64,000 nt of DNA from Paguma larvata (GCA_030068075.1 CM057831.1:13435370-13499369), one strand, 5' to 3'. Shown: positions 1-10,676, counted from the first letter of the stretch. Numbers and translations are program-made. The notes: a model not told the origin generated them from the letters alone.

Positions 1-902
1 AATCTAGACTGTCGATTGGTAGGGAGAAGTGGTGTGTTCTAGTTCTTCATGCCAAGAATAGGTCTCCCTCTGTTCTGTCAATGGGAGTGGCCTTTCCTTC
101 TATCCCAAGAACAATAGTCCCTGACTTCCGTGGTTGAGCTGGCGGCGTAGATACCATCTAGCAATTAAAAAAAAATTTTTTTTTTTCTTACTGAGAAACG
201 CAGAGAGACAGCGCATGAGCAGGGGAGGGGCAGAGAGAAGGGGAGACACCAAAACCGAAGGAGGCTCCAGGCTCAGAGCTGTCAGCACAGAGCCCAACGC
301 GGGGCTCGAACTCACAAACTGCGAGATCGTGACCTGAGCTGAAGTCGGATGCCTAACCAACTGACCCACCCAGGCGCCCCCCCATCTAGCAAATTTATCT
401 TAAGTCTCCACGCTGAAGGAAAACTCCCCGAAATCAGAGCCCTTTTAGGAGAGCCATGCCGCCGAAGCTTGTGGCTGAAGGAGTAAACACCTGAGTACTT
501 ACACGTCTATGCAGTCCACGTCTTCACTGCTTCTCATGTTGCAATAGGATCTGTTGGGAAAGAACACCAAGATGACCTTAGATCCGGACTGATGCCACTT
601 AACCGGCTCGACGTTCCAGAAAGAACTTTCTGGGTCTCAGTTTCTCAGAGCTTCGCCGTCCCCATGTGTAGCATGAAGATTGGACTAGGAGATGATATTT
701 AAGGTCCCTTCTGGCTCTAAAGATGGCATTTCAGGGATTCTGGTGGCAGCAAACTTTGTCCCGTACGAGCCTGTGAAAGCAGGAACTTCATATATACTTT
801 TCTAAAAATGTTTCGCATTGAGACATATCGATGGGTAAATAATAAACATAAATAAACATGACACGGGTAAATAATTGTTGCACATGCTTATTATCCCTCC
901 AG
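1..902 (+). other. SC5D intron 1 (3' part)
   Basis: Sequence upstream of the acceptor at 901-902. Apart from the SINE at 165-381, positions 393-902 hold no recognised gene or repeat. Intron identity is inferred from the usual SC5D structure, where exon 1 is non-coding. Confidence 0.75.
165..381 (-). mobile_element. Felid Can-SINE (SINEC_Fc type)
   Basis: Antisense copy: poly-T, then the GA-rich tail complement, ending in gccacccaggcgcccc-like head sequence. An 11-bp target duplication ccatctagcaa lies at 154-164 and 382-392. It sits inside SC5D intron 1. Confidence 0.95.
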
Positions 903-1119
903 GGCCAAGATGGATCTTGTACTCAGTGCTGCTGATTATCATTTCTTCACGCCGTACATCTACCCGGCCTCGTGGCCCGAGGACGACATCTTCCGACAAA
1001 CCATCAGTCTCCTGATTGTAACAAATCTCGGCGCTTATATCCTGTATTTCTTCTTTGCGACCCTGAGCTATTATTTTGTCTACGATCATTCATTAATGAA
1101 GCACCCACAGTTTTTAAAG
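903..1119 (+). CDS. SC5D: SC5D first coding exon (exon 2), residues 1-70
   Basis: The acceptor ttattatccctccag ends at 902, so the exon starts at 903 with seven bases of 5' UTR before the ATG at 910. The exon encodes residues 1-70, including the first membrane segment (about 31-57), and ends ...HPQFLK in phase 0. The donor gtaagt at 1120-1125 matches consensus. The UTR/CDS boundary is certain; the exon start rests on the acceptor only. Confidence 0.93.
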
Positions 1120-2154
1120 GTAAGTGATTTTCTTACCTACTTTTTAACTGTTTTTACTGTAAAAATAATATGTGTCTGTGCCTGAGATTTTCAGATTAAA
1201 CTGGCTATAACCATTAAGTAAAATTTTTGCAGCCAGCCTCAGATGGGTTAGATATTGTTGGTAGGGCTAATCCCCTCTCTCTTCTTAATTGAAACAAATA
1301 AATGAACCCAACTTTTTCTTCTTCTTCTTTTTTTTAGTTATAAGCCTGGTGTCTTGCTAGATACATAGAATTTGTTTGCTAACGGTGATGAATAAATACA
1401 CACATTTGTGTAATTGCTTCAATGTTTGACTTTCACAAACCGAAGTATGTGTTTACTACATATGTATCTTTCACTAGATAGGAGATTGTAGATTTGTTTA
1501 CAATCAATTTCCATTTCAGTTTTATATGTATCGGTTCCTCCAAGAGCTGGAAAAAGAAAAAAAAATCAAGAGAGGTTTGGGGATGGAAATTATTTATGAA
1601 AGAAAGGATCATTTTGGGAGTAGAAATCTAGAATGCCGATTTCGTGAGACAGATTAAGAATTTAAGGTACTTACTGCATGTGCTCTTTAACAAAGAAGTG
1701 TTTTTCCTCCACGTGCATTCCCGCATATTAAGACTTTAAGAGGAACCATTTGGCAGCAAGCTCCTTCACATAAAAGAGATTCGAAACATCCACGCCAAGA
1801 CAATTTCATGCTGGTTTTGTTTCACGTAGATTTTGTGATTTGTAAGTATTGGAAATTTCACTTTCAGAATCAAGTCTCTAGAGAGATCGCGTTTACTGTC
1901 CAGTCCCTGCCGTGGATCAGTATTCCCACCGTCTCATTGTTCCTGCTGGAGTTGAGAGGGTACAGCAAATTATATGAGGACGTAGGAGAGTTTCCGTGGG
2001 GTAAGTAGACAATGCGAGCAGGCGGCATGGAGTGGTTTCTCTCCAGAACCAGATCTGCCTCGTTTTTTTCTTCTTTTAAAATAATGACAGATTGTTTGTG
2101 GCTTTTTTTCATTTAAAAAATTTTTTTTATTTTATTTAAACTTTTTTTTTAATG

Positions 2155-2190
<36 letters not shown>

Positions 2191-4771
2191 CGAGCAGGGA
2201 AGGGGCATAGAGAGAGAGGGAGACACAGAATCCCAAGCAGGCTCCAGGCTCTGAGCTGTCAGCACAGAGCCCGACGCAGGCAGGATGACTCACAAATCAT
2301 GAGATCGTGACCTGAGCCCAAATCAAGAGCTGGTCGCTCAACTGGCTGAGCCACCCAGGCGCCCCTGTTTAGTTGTTTTTAGTGCTTTGTTTTTATGCAT
2401 TCATGTCTTGGCACATATGTACATTTCCTAATCTATCAATTTTAAAGTCTCGGTTGTGGATGGAATTGTGCTTAGGGAAAGACGGATGTGATCAGAGGTG
2501 GAGCTTTGCATTCGTTTACTATTCTCTTCACTGAATTCAGACTCCCCCCACAACTCAAACAGTACGTGACAGTTACAGAAAGTCAGAAAATATAGATTTT
2601 TAAATCCACCGTCCTGCTACCTAGAAACGACCTCTTTTGACATGCATCCTTCCGCTTTTCTATGCATGTATACTTCATCATTTATGTTGCAAAAATGAAG
2701 CCCTACTACACATCCTGGTTTGGACTTTGATTTTTTTTTTTCTTAGTCGTATATATTCGGCCATCTTTTCATGTCCGTAAATATTGCCTTTATATAGTGC
2801 ATTAGTTACAGTATCACTTTATGTAGATATCCACAGGCTTATTCAACTGAGTCCCCAAGTTTTAGACCTTTAGCTCATTCCTTTTGTAGCCAGTCCTGCA
2901 GAGACTAAACTAAATTTTTCTGAAATTCTGAAATTATTTAATGAGGATCCATTTCTAGTATCTAGTATTAGAAAGCAAGAATAGTAGTTAACATTGATTG
3001 AGTGTTAATATGTACCAGCTGCAGTTCTAAGCTTCTCACATGTGTCAATCCATTTTATTCTGCACCAGCTCTATGACACAGGCCCTCTTAGTACGTTCCT
3101 CTAATAGGGGAGTAAATTCATGCACAGAGAGTGTCAGTAACTTGCCCAGGTCATTCAGCAAATAAGTGACCTATCTGGAACCGGCCTCCAGGCTCACTGG
3201 CACCAGCATGCCCGCTGTCCAAGTAAGAGGTTAGGTATTTAAAAGAAGTAACCAGAATTATACAGTAGGGTGATGGATTGTCTAGGCCTTGAAATGTGGA
3301 TAGGACTATGAGTAAACATCAAAGGAGAAAGAGCATTCTAGACACATGGAACAGAATGAGTAAAGGTACAGAGGTGAGACTTCCAAGATGTTGGGAGGAC
3401 ACCAAGTAAACCAGCTTGGTTAGTATGGGGCCCGATGAGGCAAGAAAGATCAGAAGGAGTTGGGTTATGGAGTAAATGCTAGGTTTTAAGGTATTTAGTG
3501 GGGAAGTAAAGTTCTAAGCAGGAAGATCGTAATGTTTGATGAGGATTAATATGAAGGAAAAAGAAACAGTGTTATTTGTGCCCAGAGGGTTAAATAATAA
3601 AGATGACTTAAGCGGATGTTTTCTCTGTCTCATACATGTCCTCATAGTTTACTGTTTTAGGCAGGGCACTTGAAGGTTTATGAGAGGCAAATGAAGACAT
3701 GAGCAGATACCAGGGAGATGTGGGAGATTAATTTATGATGTATTGAATTAGCCAAGACAGTTCGTAGCATTGAGCCTAGGGTCACGTTTTGCCCACTTAG
3801 ATGGACAAGTACAAAGTAGAACCCTGATCCCGGAAACCAGGTCTTGGTTCTGATCCGTCGTGTTGTCTCTTCTAGGCTGGCTTCGGCTCATTGTTAGCGT
3901 GCTGTCCTTCCTCTTCTTCACGGACATGCTGATCTACTGGGTTCACAGAGGCCTCCACCACAGACTCGTGTACAAGGTAGAGTGGCTTTGGGGAAAGAGC
4001 AAAAATATCTCCATCATATCAGCAGGGTACGGTCACAAATTCTGTTTTCTGTTTCCCAGAATCTCCTGGAACTTACTAAATACCCGAGTAGCCGTAGCAT
4101 GACTAGAGATACCAGGTTCATTTTGTTTGTGTTCTTTACGGGCATAGCGGGGCTGTGTTAAAACTGTACTGTTTTCAGGTAAAGGAGGGCGTTTAATAAA
4201 GTGATTTTGCTGAATTTATAGAGATTTTTTTAGTTCGGTCATTCCCACAACAGGAGCATGAGAAGCTAAGTTGACAAGTGAAAGTGGTCATGAACTGTCT
4301 TCTTTTCTTCTGCAGCGCATACACAAACCTCATCATCTCTGGAAGATTCCCACTCCGTTTGCAAGTCATGCTTTTCACCCTGTGGATGGCTTCCTTCAGA
4401 GTCTACCTTACCATATATACCCTTTTATCTTTCCATTACACAAGGTGGTTTACTTAGGTTTGTACATCTTGGTCAATATCTGGACGATTTCCATTCATGA
4501 CGGTGATTTCCGTGTTCCCCGGATCCTAAAGCCGTTTATTAACGGCTCAGCCCATCATACAGACCACCACATGTTCTTCGACTATAACTACGGACAGTAT
4601 TTCACCTTGTGGGATAGAATCGGAGGCTCGTTCAAAAATCCTTCCTCCTTTGAAGGAAAGGGACCACTTAGTTACGTGAAGAAGATGGCAGAAGAAAAGC
4701 AGAACGGCCACGCAGAAAATGGTTGTACAAATGAAAAATTATTCAGTGGAGAGCTTACAAAGACGGAGTAG
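910..4771 (+). CDS. SC5D: Sterol-C5-desaturase (lathosterol oxidase), four coding exons
   Basis: The coding sequence is join(910-1119, 1868-2000, 3876-3976, 4316-4771), giving 299 residues plus TAG, the same length as the human protein as I remember it. The enzyme is an ER-membrane non-haem di-iron desaturase of the fatty-acid hydroxylase superfamily. It puts the C5-C6 double bond into lathosterol to give 7-dehydrocholesterol, using O2, NADH and cytochrome b5, late in cholesterol synthesis. The three histidine boxes are HRGLHH (residues 138-143), HKPHH (151-155) and HHTDHH (228-233). Hydrophobic segments lie near residues 31-57, 80-99, 117-135 and 184-208. The start has a strong Kozak context (A at -3, G at +4). 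Every intron is GT-AG and the frame stays open across all junctions, so this is the functional gene and not a retrocopy. Exon 1 and the promoter are outside the window. Confidence 0.97.
1120..1867 (+). other. SC5D intron 2
   Basis: A gtaagt...cag intron of 748 nt, AT-rich, with a short pyrimidine tract near 1317-1336. No interspersed repeat was recognised. Confidence 0.9.
1868..2000 (+). CDS. SC5D: SC5D coding exon 3, residues 71-114 plus one base
   Basis: The acceptor is tttcactttcag, ending at 1867. The exon is 133 nt and encodes residues 71-114 (NQVSREIAF...GEFPW), covering the second hydrophobic segment. It leaves one base of the Gly115 codon (phase 1). The donor is gtaagt at 2001. Confidence 0.95.
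2117..2365 (-). mobile_element. Felid Can-SINE with (GA)n stretch
   Basis: Antisense copy in SC5D intron 3, ending ...gagccacccaggcgcccc. A pure (GA)n run of about 31 bp lies at 2158-2188, where the CT-rich body of the element has expanded. No clear target duplication. Confidence 0.92.
2540..2880 (-). mobile_element. Old L1 3' end (L1ME-like), antisense
   Basis: Resembles the antisense 3' end of ancient L1M subfamilies: 'atgcatgtatac', 'catcctggtttg', 'ccatcttttcatgtc', then sequence around the first-strand poly-A side. Family assignment is from memory of consensus wording and is diverged. Confidence 0.5.
2985..3200 (-). mobile_element. MIR element, antisense
   Basis: Diverged antisense MIR: gattgagtgttaatatgtaccag, cttctcacatgtgtcaatccatttta, agtaacttgcccaggtcattcagcaaataagtg. 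Read as separate motifs these follow the antisense MIR order (end, core, internal). Confidence 0.75.
3270..3590 (-). mobile_element. L2-like fragment, antisense
   Basis: Wording such as gagcattctagacacatggaa, agtaaaggtacagaggtgaga and tggagtaaatgctaggttttaag follows antisense L2 3' sequence. Strongly diverged and without clear ends. Confidence 0.4.
3876..3976 (+). CDS. SC5D: SC5D coding exon 4, residues 115-148, histidine box 1
   Basis: The acceptor is ttgtctcttctag, ending at 3875. The exon is 101 nt and completes Gly115, restoring phase 0 at its end. It encodes the third hydrophobic segment and the first histidine box HRGLHH. The donor is gtagag, weaker than the others but still GT. The first residues after the junction (GWLRLIV) differ from the human GLFELVV as I recall it. 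Confidence 0.94.
3977..4315 (+). other. SC5D intron 4
   Basis: A gtagag...cag intron of 339 nt with no repeat recognised. In-frame read-through of exon 4 would reach a stop after about 40 codons. Confidence 0.9.
4316..4771 (+). CDS. SC5D: SC5D last coding exon, residues 149-299, histidine boxes 2 and 3
   Basis: The acceptor is cttttcttctgcag, ending at 4315. The exon encodes residues 149-299 with histidine boxes HKPHH and HHTDHH and the conserved stretch [18 protein letters not shown] after box 3. The tail is hydrophilic and lysine-rich and ends in KTE. TAG is at 4769-4771. The reading frame is intact. Confidence 0.96.
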   Translation, partial: RIHKPHHLWKIPTPFASHAFHPVDGFLQSLPYHIYPFIFPLHKVVYLGLYILVNIWTISIHDGDFRVPRILKPFINGSAHHTDHHMFFDYNYGQYFTLWDRIGGSFKNPSSFEGKGPLSYVKKMAEEKQNGHAENGCTNEKLFSGELTKTE

Positions 4772-5870
4772 TAGATTGTTGCCCTATTACTGTATACAGT
4801 GAAATATCTTTAGTAAAGAAAAATAATCTACATACATACAACGAAGAGACCTAGCAAGTGAATGGTATTTGAAAGTCCTCATGGTGGGTCCTGTTGATCA
4901 TGATGGTAGACCAAGGAAAGATGCCGTGAACACCAAGATTTTTGACTTCATGCTTATAATTCTAGGTGCTGGTCTGAAGGACAAGTTATGTCTTTCTAGC
5001 CAGCGTATCTATAATTTGTCTAGCCTCAGCAGTTTTTAAGGAATAAATTATCGAGGGGACTAGGTTATGTCCTTTTGCCTTAATCCACCCATACAGATTA
5101 AGAAAAAAATGCTGTGCTTGATAATACCAAGACTAAGCATCATAACAAAGAATACTAATAGAAACACGGTTCCTTATTTCTGGAATGGTTAAGTCTTCAA
5201 CGTTGGTGTGATAATGACTACCTATAGTATTTTGTTCAAGTGGAAACATCAGTGTAAACAAAAACCTCTGATACACCATATTAGCAGCCAAGTAAATGAC
5301 CTAATTAATAGCAGGTATAATAAGATTATCATCTTCCTACGTGTAGGAAGCTTATTCTCTGCGGACATTGTCAAATATTACATTTTTTCTGATGAAAACA
5401 TAAATTAGAGTTTTAAAAAATATTGATACCACCATGATTTAATCCAAACCCGGGATTATTTCAGATTTCGATGGTTATTGTTTTAAACCATTGTTTAAGA
5501 AGTATAAAATTATGTGAACCTGAATATATTTAGAAAGGGAAATTTGATGCCCAAGTAATATATTTGACACCACTGCTTTTGTAATTAACTGGATGCACTG
5601 CACTTTTAATACGTTTCAAAGTTACAATCCTGTAATTTCCTGTGAAAGGAAGTAGTTGCCAAATATTTAGGCCTATCACTGAAGATTAGCTTTGAAATCT
5701 TATTTTCTCTCCTCTCCCTTCACTTTTCCCCACATTCTGTGCAAAAAGATTTAACAAATAGTTTCATAAAGAAATGTTGTGTGTTGTGACAAATATGTTG
5801 GAAAGACATGGTTTGGAAAGGCATTCTAGAAGCTATTTATGTAAAATCAATAAAAGTTGATTATTACTAT
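4772..5870 (+). other. SC5D: SC5D 3' untranslated region (proposed extent)
   Basis: AT-rich, repeat-poor sequence directly after the stop. Two AATAAA hexamers occur, at 5042-5047 and 5849-5854. The second lies in a tatttatgtaaaatcaataaaag context and is the better end. The true cleavage site cannot be fixed from sequence, and the UTR could be shorter or longer. Confidence 0.55.
5849..5854 (+). promoter_or_regulatory. Candidate SC5D polyadenylation signal
   Basis: A canonical AATAAA about 1.08 kb after the stop codon, followed by T-rich sequence. An earlier hexamer at 5042-5047 could give a short isoform. Confidence 0.45.
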
Positions 5871-6288
5871 TATTAAACTGTATCAGTGAAATATTGTAAC
5901 AGCACAAAGTATCCTTTGTGCATTTGATGTCCATTTGGAGCCACAGAAGTGATGTGGACTGTCAGAACAAAACTTTTTAAGTGTTCCCGAATGCTCCAGG
6001 CCGAGGGCGAAAGACAGGGATATCACATTCTTTTTATACTTCACATCTTTATTAGGTTGGAGTGTTTTTGCAAGAGACCAGTCATAAAACTTAATGCTTG
6101 GTATCCTGAAGCAAGTATTTTTTTCTGAGTCACCGTGAACAGTGTCCTACTACTTAAACATACTAGCACGCGAGCTGGTGTTTTGTAACTGACAAATGCA
6201 GACAAGTGACTTTCGCTAACCCCCCTGGCTCCAGTGCTCCACTTTGTCCCCCCGAAAACTAGGAGATTAGAAGTAAACTTTGTTTCCA
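5871..6288. other. Unassigned sequence after SC5D
   Basis: No repeat or gene recognised. Part may still be SC5D 3' UTR if a later poly(A) site is used. Confidence 0.5.
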
Positions 6289-6308
6289 TGATAATGACAG
6301 CTAATATT

Positions 6309-6825
6309 CAAGTTTTCTATTTCTTCCTATTTCAGTTTTGCTAGTTGATATGTTTTAGGAGTTTATCCTTTTCTTCCAGGTTGTCCCATTTGTTGGCATA
6401 TCGTTTTTCATAACACTCTCTTATAATAGATTGTGTGTGTGGTGTTGGTTGGTACTTCTCTCCTCTCACTTGTGATTTTATTTATTTGGGTCCTTCCTCT
6501 TTTCTTTTGGGTAAGTCTGGCTAGAGGTTTATCGATTTTTTAAATTTTTTTCTAAGAATGTGCTCCTGGTTTCATTGATCTGTTCTATTTTCTTAATTTC
6601 TATTTAAACTTATTTTAGTTTATTATTTATTTCTGCTCTGTTCTTTATTATTTCCTTCCTTCTGCTGGTGTTAGGCTTTGTTTGTTTTTCTAGTTCCTTT
6701 AGATGTAAGGTTAGGTTGTTTATTTGAGATTTTTCTTGCTTCTTAGGGTAGGCCTGTATTGCTACATACTTCCCTCTTAGGACCGCTTTTGCCGCATCCC
6801 AAAGGTTTTAGACTCTTTTGAATGG
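6309..6825 (-). mobile_element. L1 ORF2 internal fragment, antisense
   Basis: Reads as antisense L1 ORF2: tttgttggcatatcgtttttcataa, gtaagtctggctagaggttta and gaccgcttttgccgcatccc are hallmark strings. No poly-T lies at its left end. The 11-mer cagctaatatt occurs on both sides (6298-6308 and 6826-6836), consistent with a target duplication. Confidence 0.85.
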
Positions 6826-6851
6826 CAGCTAATATTTATCGAACTTTTACT

Positions 6852-7078
6852 TTTTTTTTTAATTTTTTTAATGTTTACTTATTCTTGAGTGAGAGAGAGA
6901 CAGAACATGAGCAGCAGAGGGGCAGAGAGAGAGAGAGGGGGGGACACAGAATCCGAAGCAGGCTCCAGGCTCCGAGCAGTCAGCACAGAGCCCGATGCGG
7001 GGCTCGAACTCTCCAACTGTGAGATCATGACCTGAGCCAAAGTCGGACGCTCAACCGACTGAGCCACCCAGGTGCCCC
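6852..7078 (-). mobile_element. Felid Can-SINE
   Basis: Full-length antisense copy with a perfect 13-bp target duplication tcgaacttttact at 6839-6851 and 7079-7091. It landed in the MIR. Confidence 0.96.
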
Positions 7079-7180
7079 TCGAACTTTTACTCTTGATCAG
7101 GCACTATTACAACTCCTTGACATGAGGAAATTGGGTTACAGTTACGCGACTTCTCCAAGGTTATTTCTCTCTCATGTAAA

Positions 7181-8571
7181 GCCCAGTGTGGATGTTTCCG
7201 GTCAGTGGACAGCTATCCACAGTCAGAAATTCTAAGACCCAGGCTCCTTCCATCTTGGAGCTCCCTGTCTCTAGTTTACAGAGTCTTACCTGTTGAGGGA
7301 GCCCATAGGGGAAGAGGGAAAAGTACCCATGGAAAATTTTTGTGGGTCAGGCCTGAAAGTCATGCATATCCCTTGCCATGTTCCTTTGGACAAAACTTAG
7401 TTGTATGACCAATCGCACTGAAAGAGATTCTGGAAAATGTGCCCAGTCATGCCCGGAGGACAGGGCAGCTGCTTTCTGGAACAGCTCGCCAGTTTGCCAC
7501 ACTCACATAATTTATTCATCTTTTTGGGGGGTCCCAGTAAAGCCATTGACACGATGAATGAGCCCCCAGAGTATTTCAGGTTATCCATCCACTGGATGTC
7601 TTTGTCCCTTAATTCCATAATTCGAATTGTGAGTGTTAGTTTCCTCTAGATTCTTACTCCTTTGTCGTTAACAGAAAATAAAGGACAGAATTTATAGGGA
7701 GAGGAAAGCTTCCTAAAGATGTCAGTAATAATCAAACTAGTCTGTACCGTCCCATCTTTTTTCTTTCTTCTTCTTTTTTTTCCACTTTTGTTCTTAAATT
7801 CTAATCTTACTAAGCAGTATTACGTTAAGTAGTCCCGCAGTTCTTTTCTATACTACTACTGCATTGTCCAAGTCTCCTTTGGAGGAATTCAGACAATATT
7901 AATGGAAGTGAGGATCTAGATTCCTTCTCACAGGAACATCAGGTGAAAGGCTTTTCCCCTTGACTTTGTAGCTTATTCTGGTGAAAGAACAGAAAGGGAC
8001 AGTCCACTTTTTCCACTTTTATGGTAGACATTGGGAAATGGATGGAGGTGGTACAAGAACACATTCAAAAACCCAGAGACTTTGATTGGGTTCTGTCCTG
8101 CTCTTGGCTGTCTCTGTTTCTTTGTCCCTCTGGCTCTTTGTGCTGTGAATTTCCTACGTCTCCTTTCTCTCCCATGTTTCTCTTCCCATCTTAAAGAAGT
8201 CAGGGACAGATCTGGTTGAGAATTAGGAGTTCAGGTTTTGATACGTGGAGTATGCAGTGCTAGCAGATTATGTAAATAGAGATGATGTCTGGGAGGAAGA
8301 TGGAAAGTAGGAAGACAAATCAGAACAAAGATTCGAGATTAGAGAAGGAAAGTTTGAGGCCACGAGATTGCCGCGTGCAAAAAGATATCCAAAGAAACAA
8401 ACCGACTTAAGGGGTTAAGAACTTCCTTTTCTTGTCTTCCCGACTTCTTCAAAGTCAAAAACTTGGGCAGTCTTCTATCAGCAGCTACTGCTTTCTGTCC
8501 TCTGTCATTGTTAAGTGCACCCAATTTATTCTAGACCCCAGAATCCTTCAAAGTAGAGACTATGTGAAAAG
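7181..8571. other. Intergenic sequence, nothing recognised
   Basis: No gene, RNA or repeat family could be supported. Short open frames here lack coding character. A pyrimidine-rich patch lies at 7755-7790. Confidence 0.6.
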
Positions 8572-8585
8572 ACATGGTTGAGGTT

Positions 8586-8717
8586 CGGGGTGCCTGGGTG
8601 GCTCAGTCAGTTAAGCATCTGACTTCGGCTCAGGTCATGATCTCACGGTCCGTGAGCTTGAACCCCATGTCCGCCTTTGTGCCAACAGCCCTCAACCCCC
8701 ACACCCCAAAAACACCC
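8586..8717 (+). mobile_element. Felid Can-SINE, 3'-truncated, with unusual C/A-rich end
   Basis: The head and the tRNA-like part are present, but the element stops after about 90 bp of body and ends in an A/C-rich tract (ccccacaccccaaaaacaccc) where the CT/poly-A tail would be. A 14-bp direct repeat acatggttgaggtt flanks it at 8572-8585 and 8718-8731. Confidence 0.85.
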
Positions 8718-8731
8718 ACATGGTTGAGGTT

Positions 8732-9131
8732 TGATAAATACTCCGCCGAATGAGTTAATGAAACATTAATTCAGGAAGCATTTAATGAGCCCCTACCAGG
8801 TGTCATACCTCTGCACCAGATGCTGCAAATTTTATTCTGTAGATTCTTAAGCACTGTCTTTTTAGCCAGTAAATCACTTCTTATTCATTAGCTGACTTTT
8901 CCTGAGAGCCTGGGAGGAGTCAAAGGGAAAGTAAAGAGTATTCAGGTGGGTCCTAATCCAGAATGGACTGTCCTTTTTTTTTCTCACTCGAAGTCACACC
9001 TCCGCTGGGAATGAACCAACAAAGCTTGCCCGTACCCTGGATTCTGACCATATAGGAATCAGTAGTATGAGTACCGATCAGAGAGTCGAATGCACCTGTA
9101 TGGAGTTACTACATAACAGTGCTCTGGATAC
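8732..9131. other. Intergenic sequence, weak MIR-like patch
   Basis: Positions 8775-8825 (gaagcatttaatgagcccctaccagg...) resemble the antisense end of an MIR or L2 copy. The rest is unassigned. Confidence 0.4.
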
Positions 9132-9146
9132 AAAAAGAAAAAAAAA

Positions 9147-9364
9147 GGGGCGCCTGGGTGGCTCAGTCGGTTAAGCGGCCGACTTCGGCTCAGGTCATGA
9201 TCTCACGGTCTGTGAGTTTGAGCCCCGCGCCGGACTCTGTGCTGATGGCTCAGGGCCTGGAGCCTGCTTCGGATTCCGTGTCTCCCTCTCTCTCTGCCCT
9301 TCCCCTGCTCACACTCTGTCTCTATGTCTCTCAAAAATAAATAAAAACGTTAAAAAAAAATTCA
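9147..9364 (+). mobile_element. Felid Can-SINE
   Basis: Full-length, close to consensus through head, body and poly-A. An A-rich 14-bp direct repeat (aaaaagaaaaaaaa) lies on each side at about 9132 and 9364. Confidence 0.95.
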
Positions 9365-9374
9365 AAAAGAAAAA

Positions 9375-9932
9375 AAAAATCTTCAGAATTATTGGTTAAT
9401 TACACCAAGAAATGCCGAACCTGGGAGGACAGCCTACAACTTCAGCTGGAGTGTAATTCATCTCAGAGGAATTGCCCACGCTAATTGCTTTGGAGTTGAA
9501 ACCATTTTGAGTCCTGGCTCTGCCACTTGCAGATTGCATGACCTTGGTTTCTCTATCTGTTAACTGACGAAAATACTGCCTACCCAATAAGATTAAATGG
9601 GTTAGAAACACTCAATTAAATGTCAACAGAGGCTATTATTCGTGTAAATTATGGGCCTTTGCTTTGCAAAATGTTCAGCGATTATTATCATTACACCTAG
9701 GATAGCCCCTCAATGGAAATCAATTACTGGGAGAAAAAAAATGCCCCGGGGTAATTTCACCTTAACATGGGAGGGCAAAAGACACTGGGAGACCTAGAAA
9801 TAGGAAGCACAGAGGAAAACCCTAAGAAAAACCAAAATTGACACATATATCTACTGTAAATTTTCTTTGTAAGAATTGTAAGATATCTAAATTATTTGTT
9901 GCTAAGTAATTTTATTTTTAAAATGGATTGCT
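9375..9932. other. Intergenic sequence with MIR-like traces
   Basis: The segment about 9480-9690 (tttgagtcctggctctgccacttgc, gaccttggtttctctatctgt, attaaatgggttag) follows sense MIR order. The remainder is unassigned. Confidence 0.5.
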
Positions 9933-10121
9933 GGGGCGCCTGGGTGACTCAGTGGGTTAAGTATCCAAATCTTGGTTTCGGCTCAGGTCGTGATCTCACG
10001 GTTCGTGGGATTGAGCCCTGCATCAGGCTCTGAGCTGACAGTGCAGAACTTGCTTGGGATTCTATGTCTGTCTCTGCCTTTCCCACCCCCCAGTAAGTAA
10101 ATAAACTTAAAAAAAATTTTT
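9933..10121 (+). mobile_element. Felid Can-SINE, diverged
   Basis: ggggcgcctgggtgactcagtg head, tRNA-like internal promoter boxes, short CT region and aaataaactt poly-A tail. Shorter body than neighbours. Confidence 0.92.
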
Positions 10122-10463
10122 GGACTATAGACTTTCATCCACTTCTTGTATCATTTTGTTATCTATTTTAAAATTATAATTTTACACACTAAGCCATTTC
10201 CTTAGATGAAAACATGGCCTCCTGACATGTTCTACCAAACAAACAAATGGGAAGCCTGGAAACTTAGTGCACATTCTGATATTTAAGAGGAATTGCTGTG
10301 GTGACTTTTGTCCACTGCTTCATTAGGATTTTTTTTTCTTTCAATTAACTCAATGGAGGTATAATTTCAATACAGTAAAATGTACTCACTGTATGGTTCG
10401 ATGAACTTTTACGAATGTGTATGCCATCTAAGTAGCACCCCAATTAAGATATAGAATATTTCA

Positions 10464-10676
10464 GGGCACCCAGGGTGGCGTAGTCAGTTAAGCGTCCAAC
10501 TCTTGATCTCAGCTCAAGCCATGATCTCATGGGTTCGTGAGTTCGAGCCCGGCATCAGGCTGTGTGCTGATAGTGGGGAACCTGTCTCTCCTCTCTGCCC
10601 CTCCCCGGCTTGTTCTCTCTCTCTCTTCTCTCTCTCTCTTTCAAATAAACTTTTAAAAAATTAAATAAAAAAAAAA
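10464..10676 (+). mobile_element. Felid Can-SINE inserted in L1
   Basis: Sense copy with a diverged head (gggcacccagggtggcgtag), extended CT tract at 10590-10642 and A-rich tail. The flanks aagatatagaatattt and aagatacagaacattt are near-identical, marking the target duplication. Confidence 0.92.

Larger units (their letters stand above)
2001..3875 (+). other. SC5D intron 3
   Basis: A gtaagt...tag intron of 1875 nt, largely built from repeats: a felid SINE, an antisense L1 3' end, an antisense MIR and an L2 fragment, each listed separately. Positions 3591-3875 show nothing further. Confidence 0.9.
6289..7180 (-). mobile_element. Antisense MIR split by an L1 piece and a SINE
   Basis: MIR-like pieces are 6289-6308 (acagctaatatt), 6826-6851 (cagctaatatttatcgaac) and 7079-7180 (gatcaggcactattacaactccttgac...). 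The L1 fragment 6309-6825 and the SINE 6852-7078 interrupt it. Confidence 0.6.

Noticed and set aside
2158..2188. (GA)n runs considered as CRISPR-like or regulatory repeats.
   Set aside because: They are simple dinucleotide expansions in SINE tails in a mammalian genome.
4193..4378. Minus-strand frame across the SC5D exon 5 acceptor.
   Set aside because: Shadow of the SC5D exon with no independent support.
8589..8660. tRNA-like A and B boxes that could be read as tRNA genes.
   Set aside because: They are the tRNA-Lys-derived promoter part of the SINE and lack a tRNA acceptor end and cloverleaf.
9119..9340. Recurrent peptide AQSVKRPTSAQVMISRSVSSSPASGS-type frames throughout the window (quoted here only as a pattern name).
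   Set aside because: This is the SINE head and body read in one frame. It recurs wherever a SINE lies and is not a protein family.
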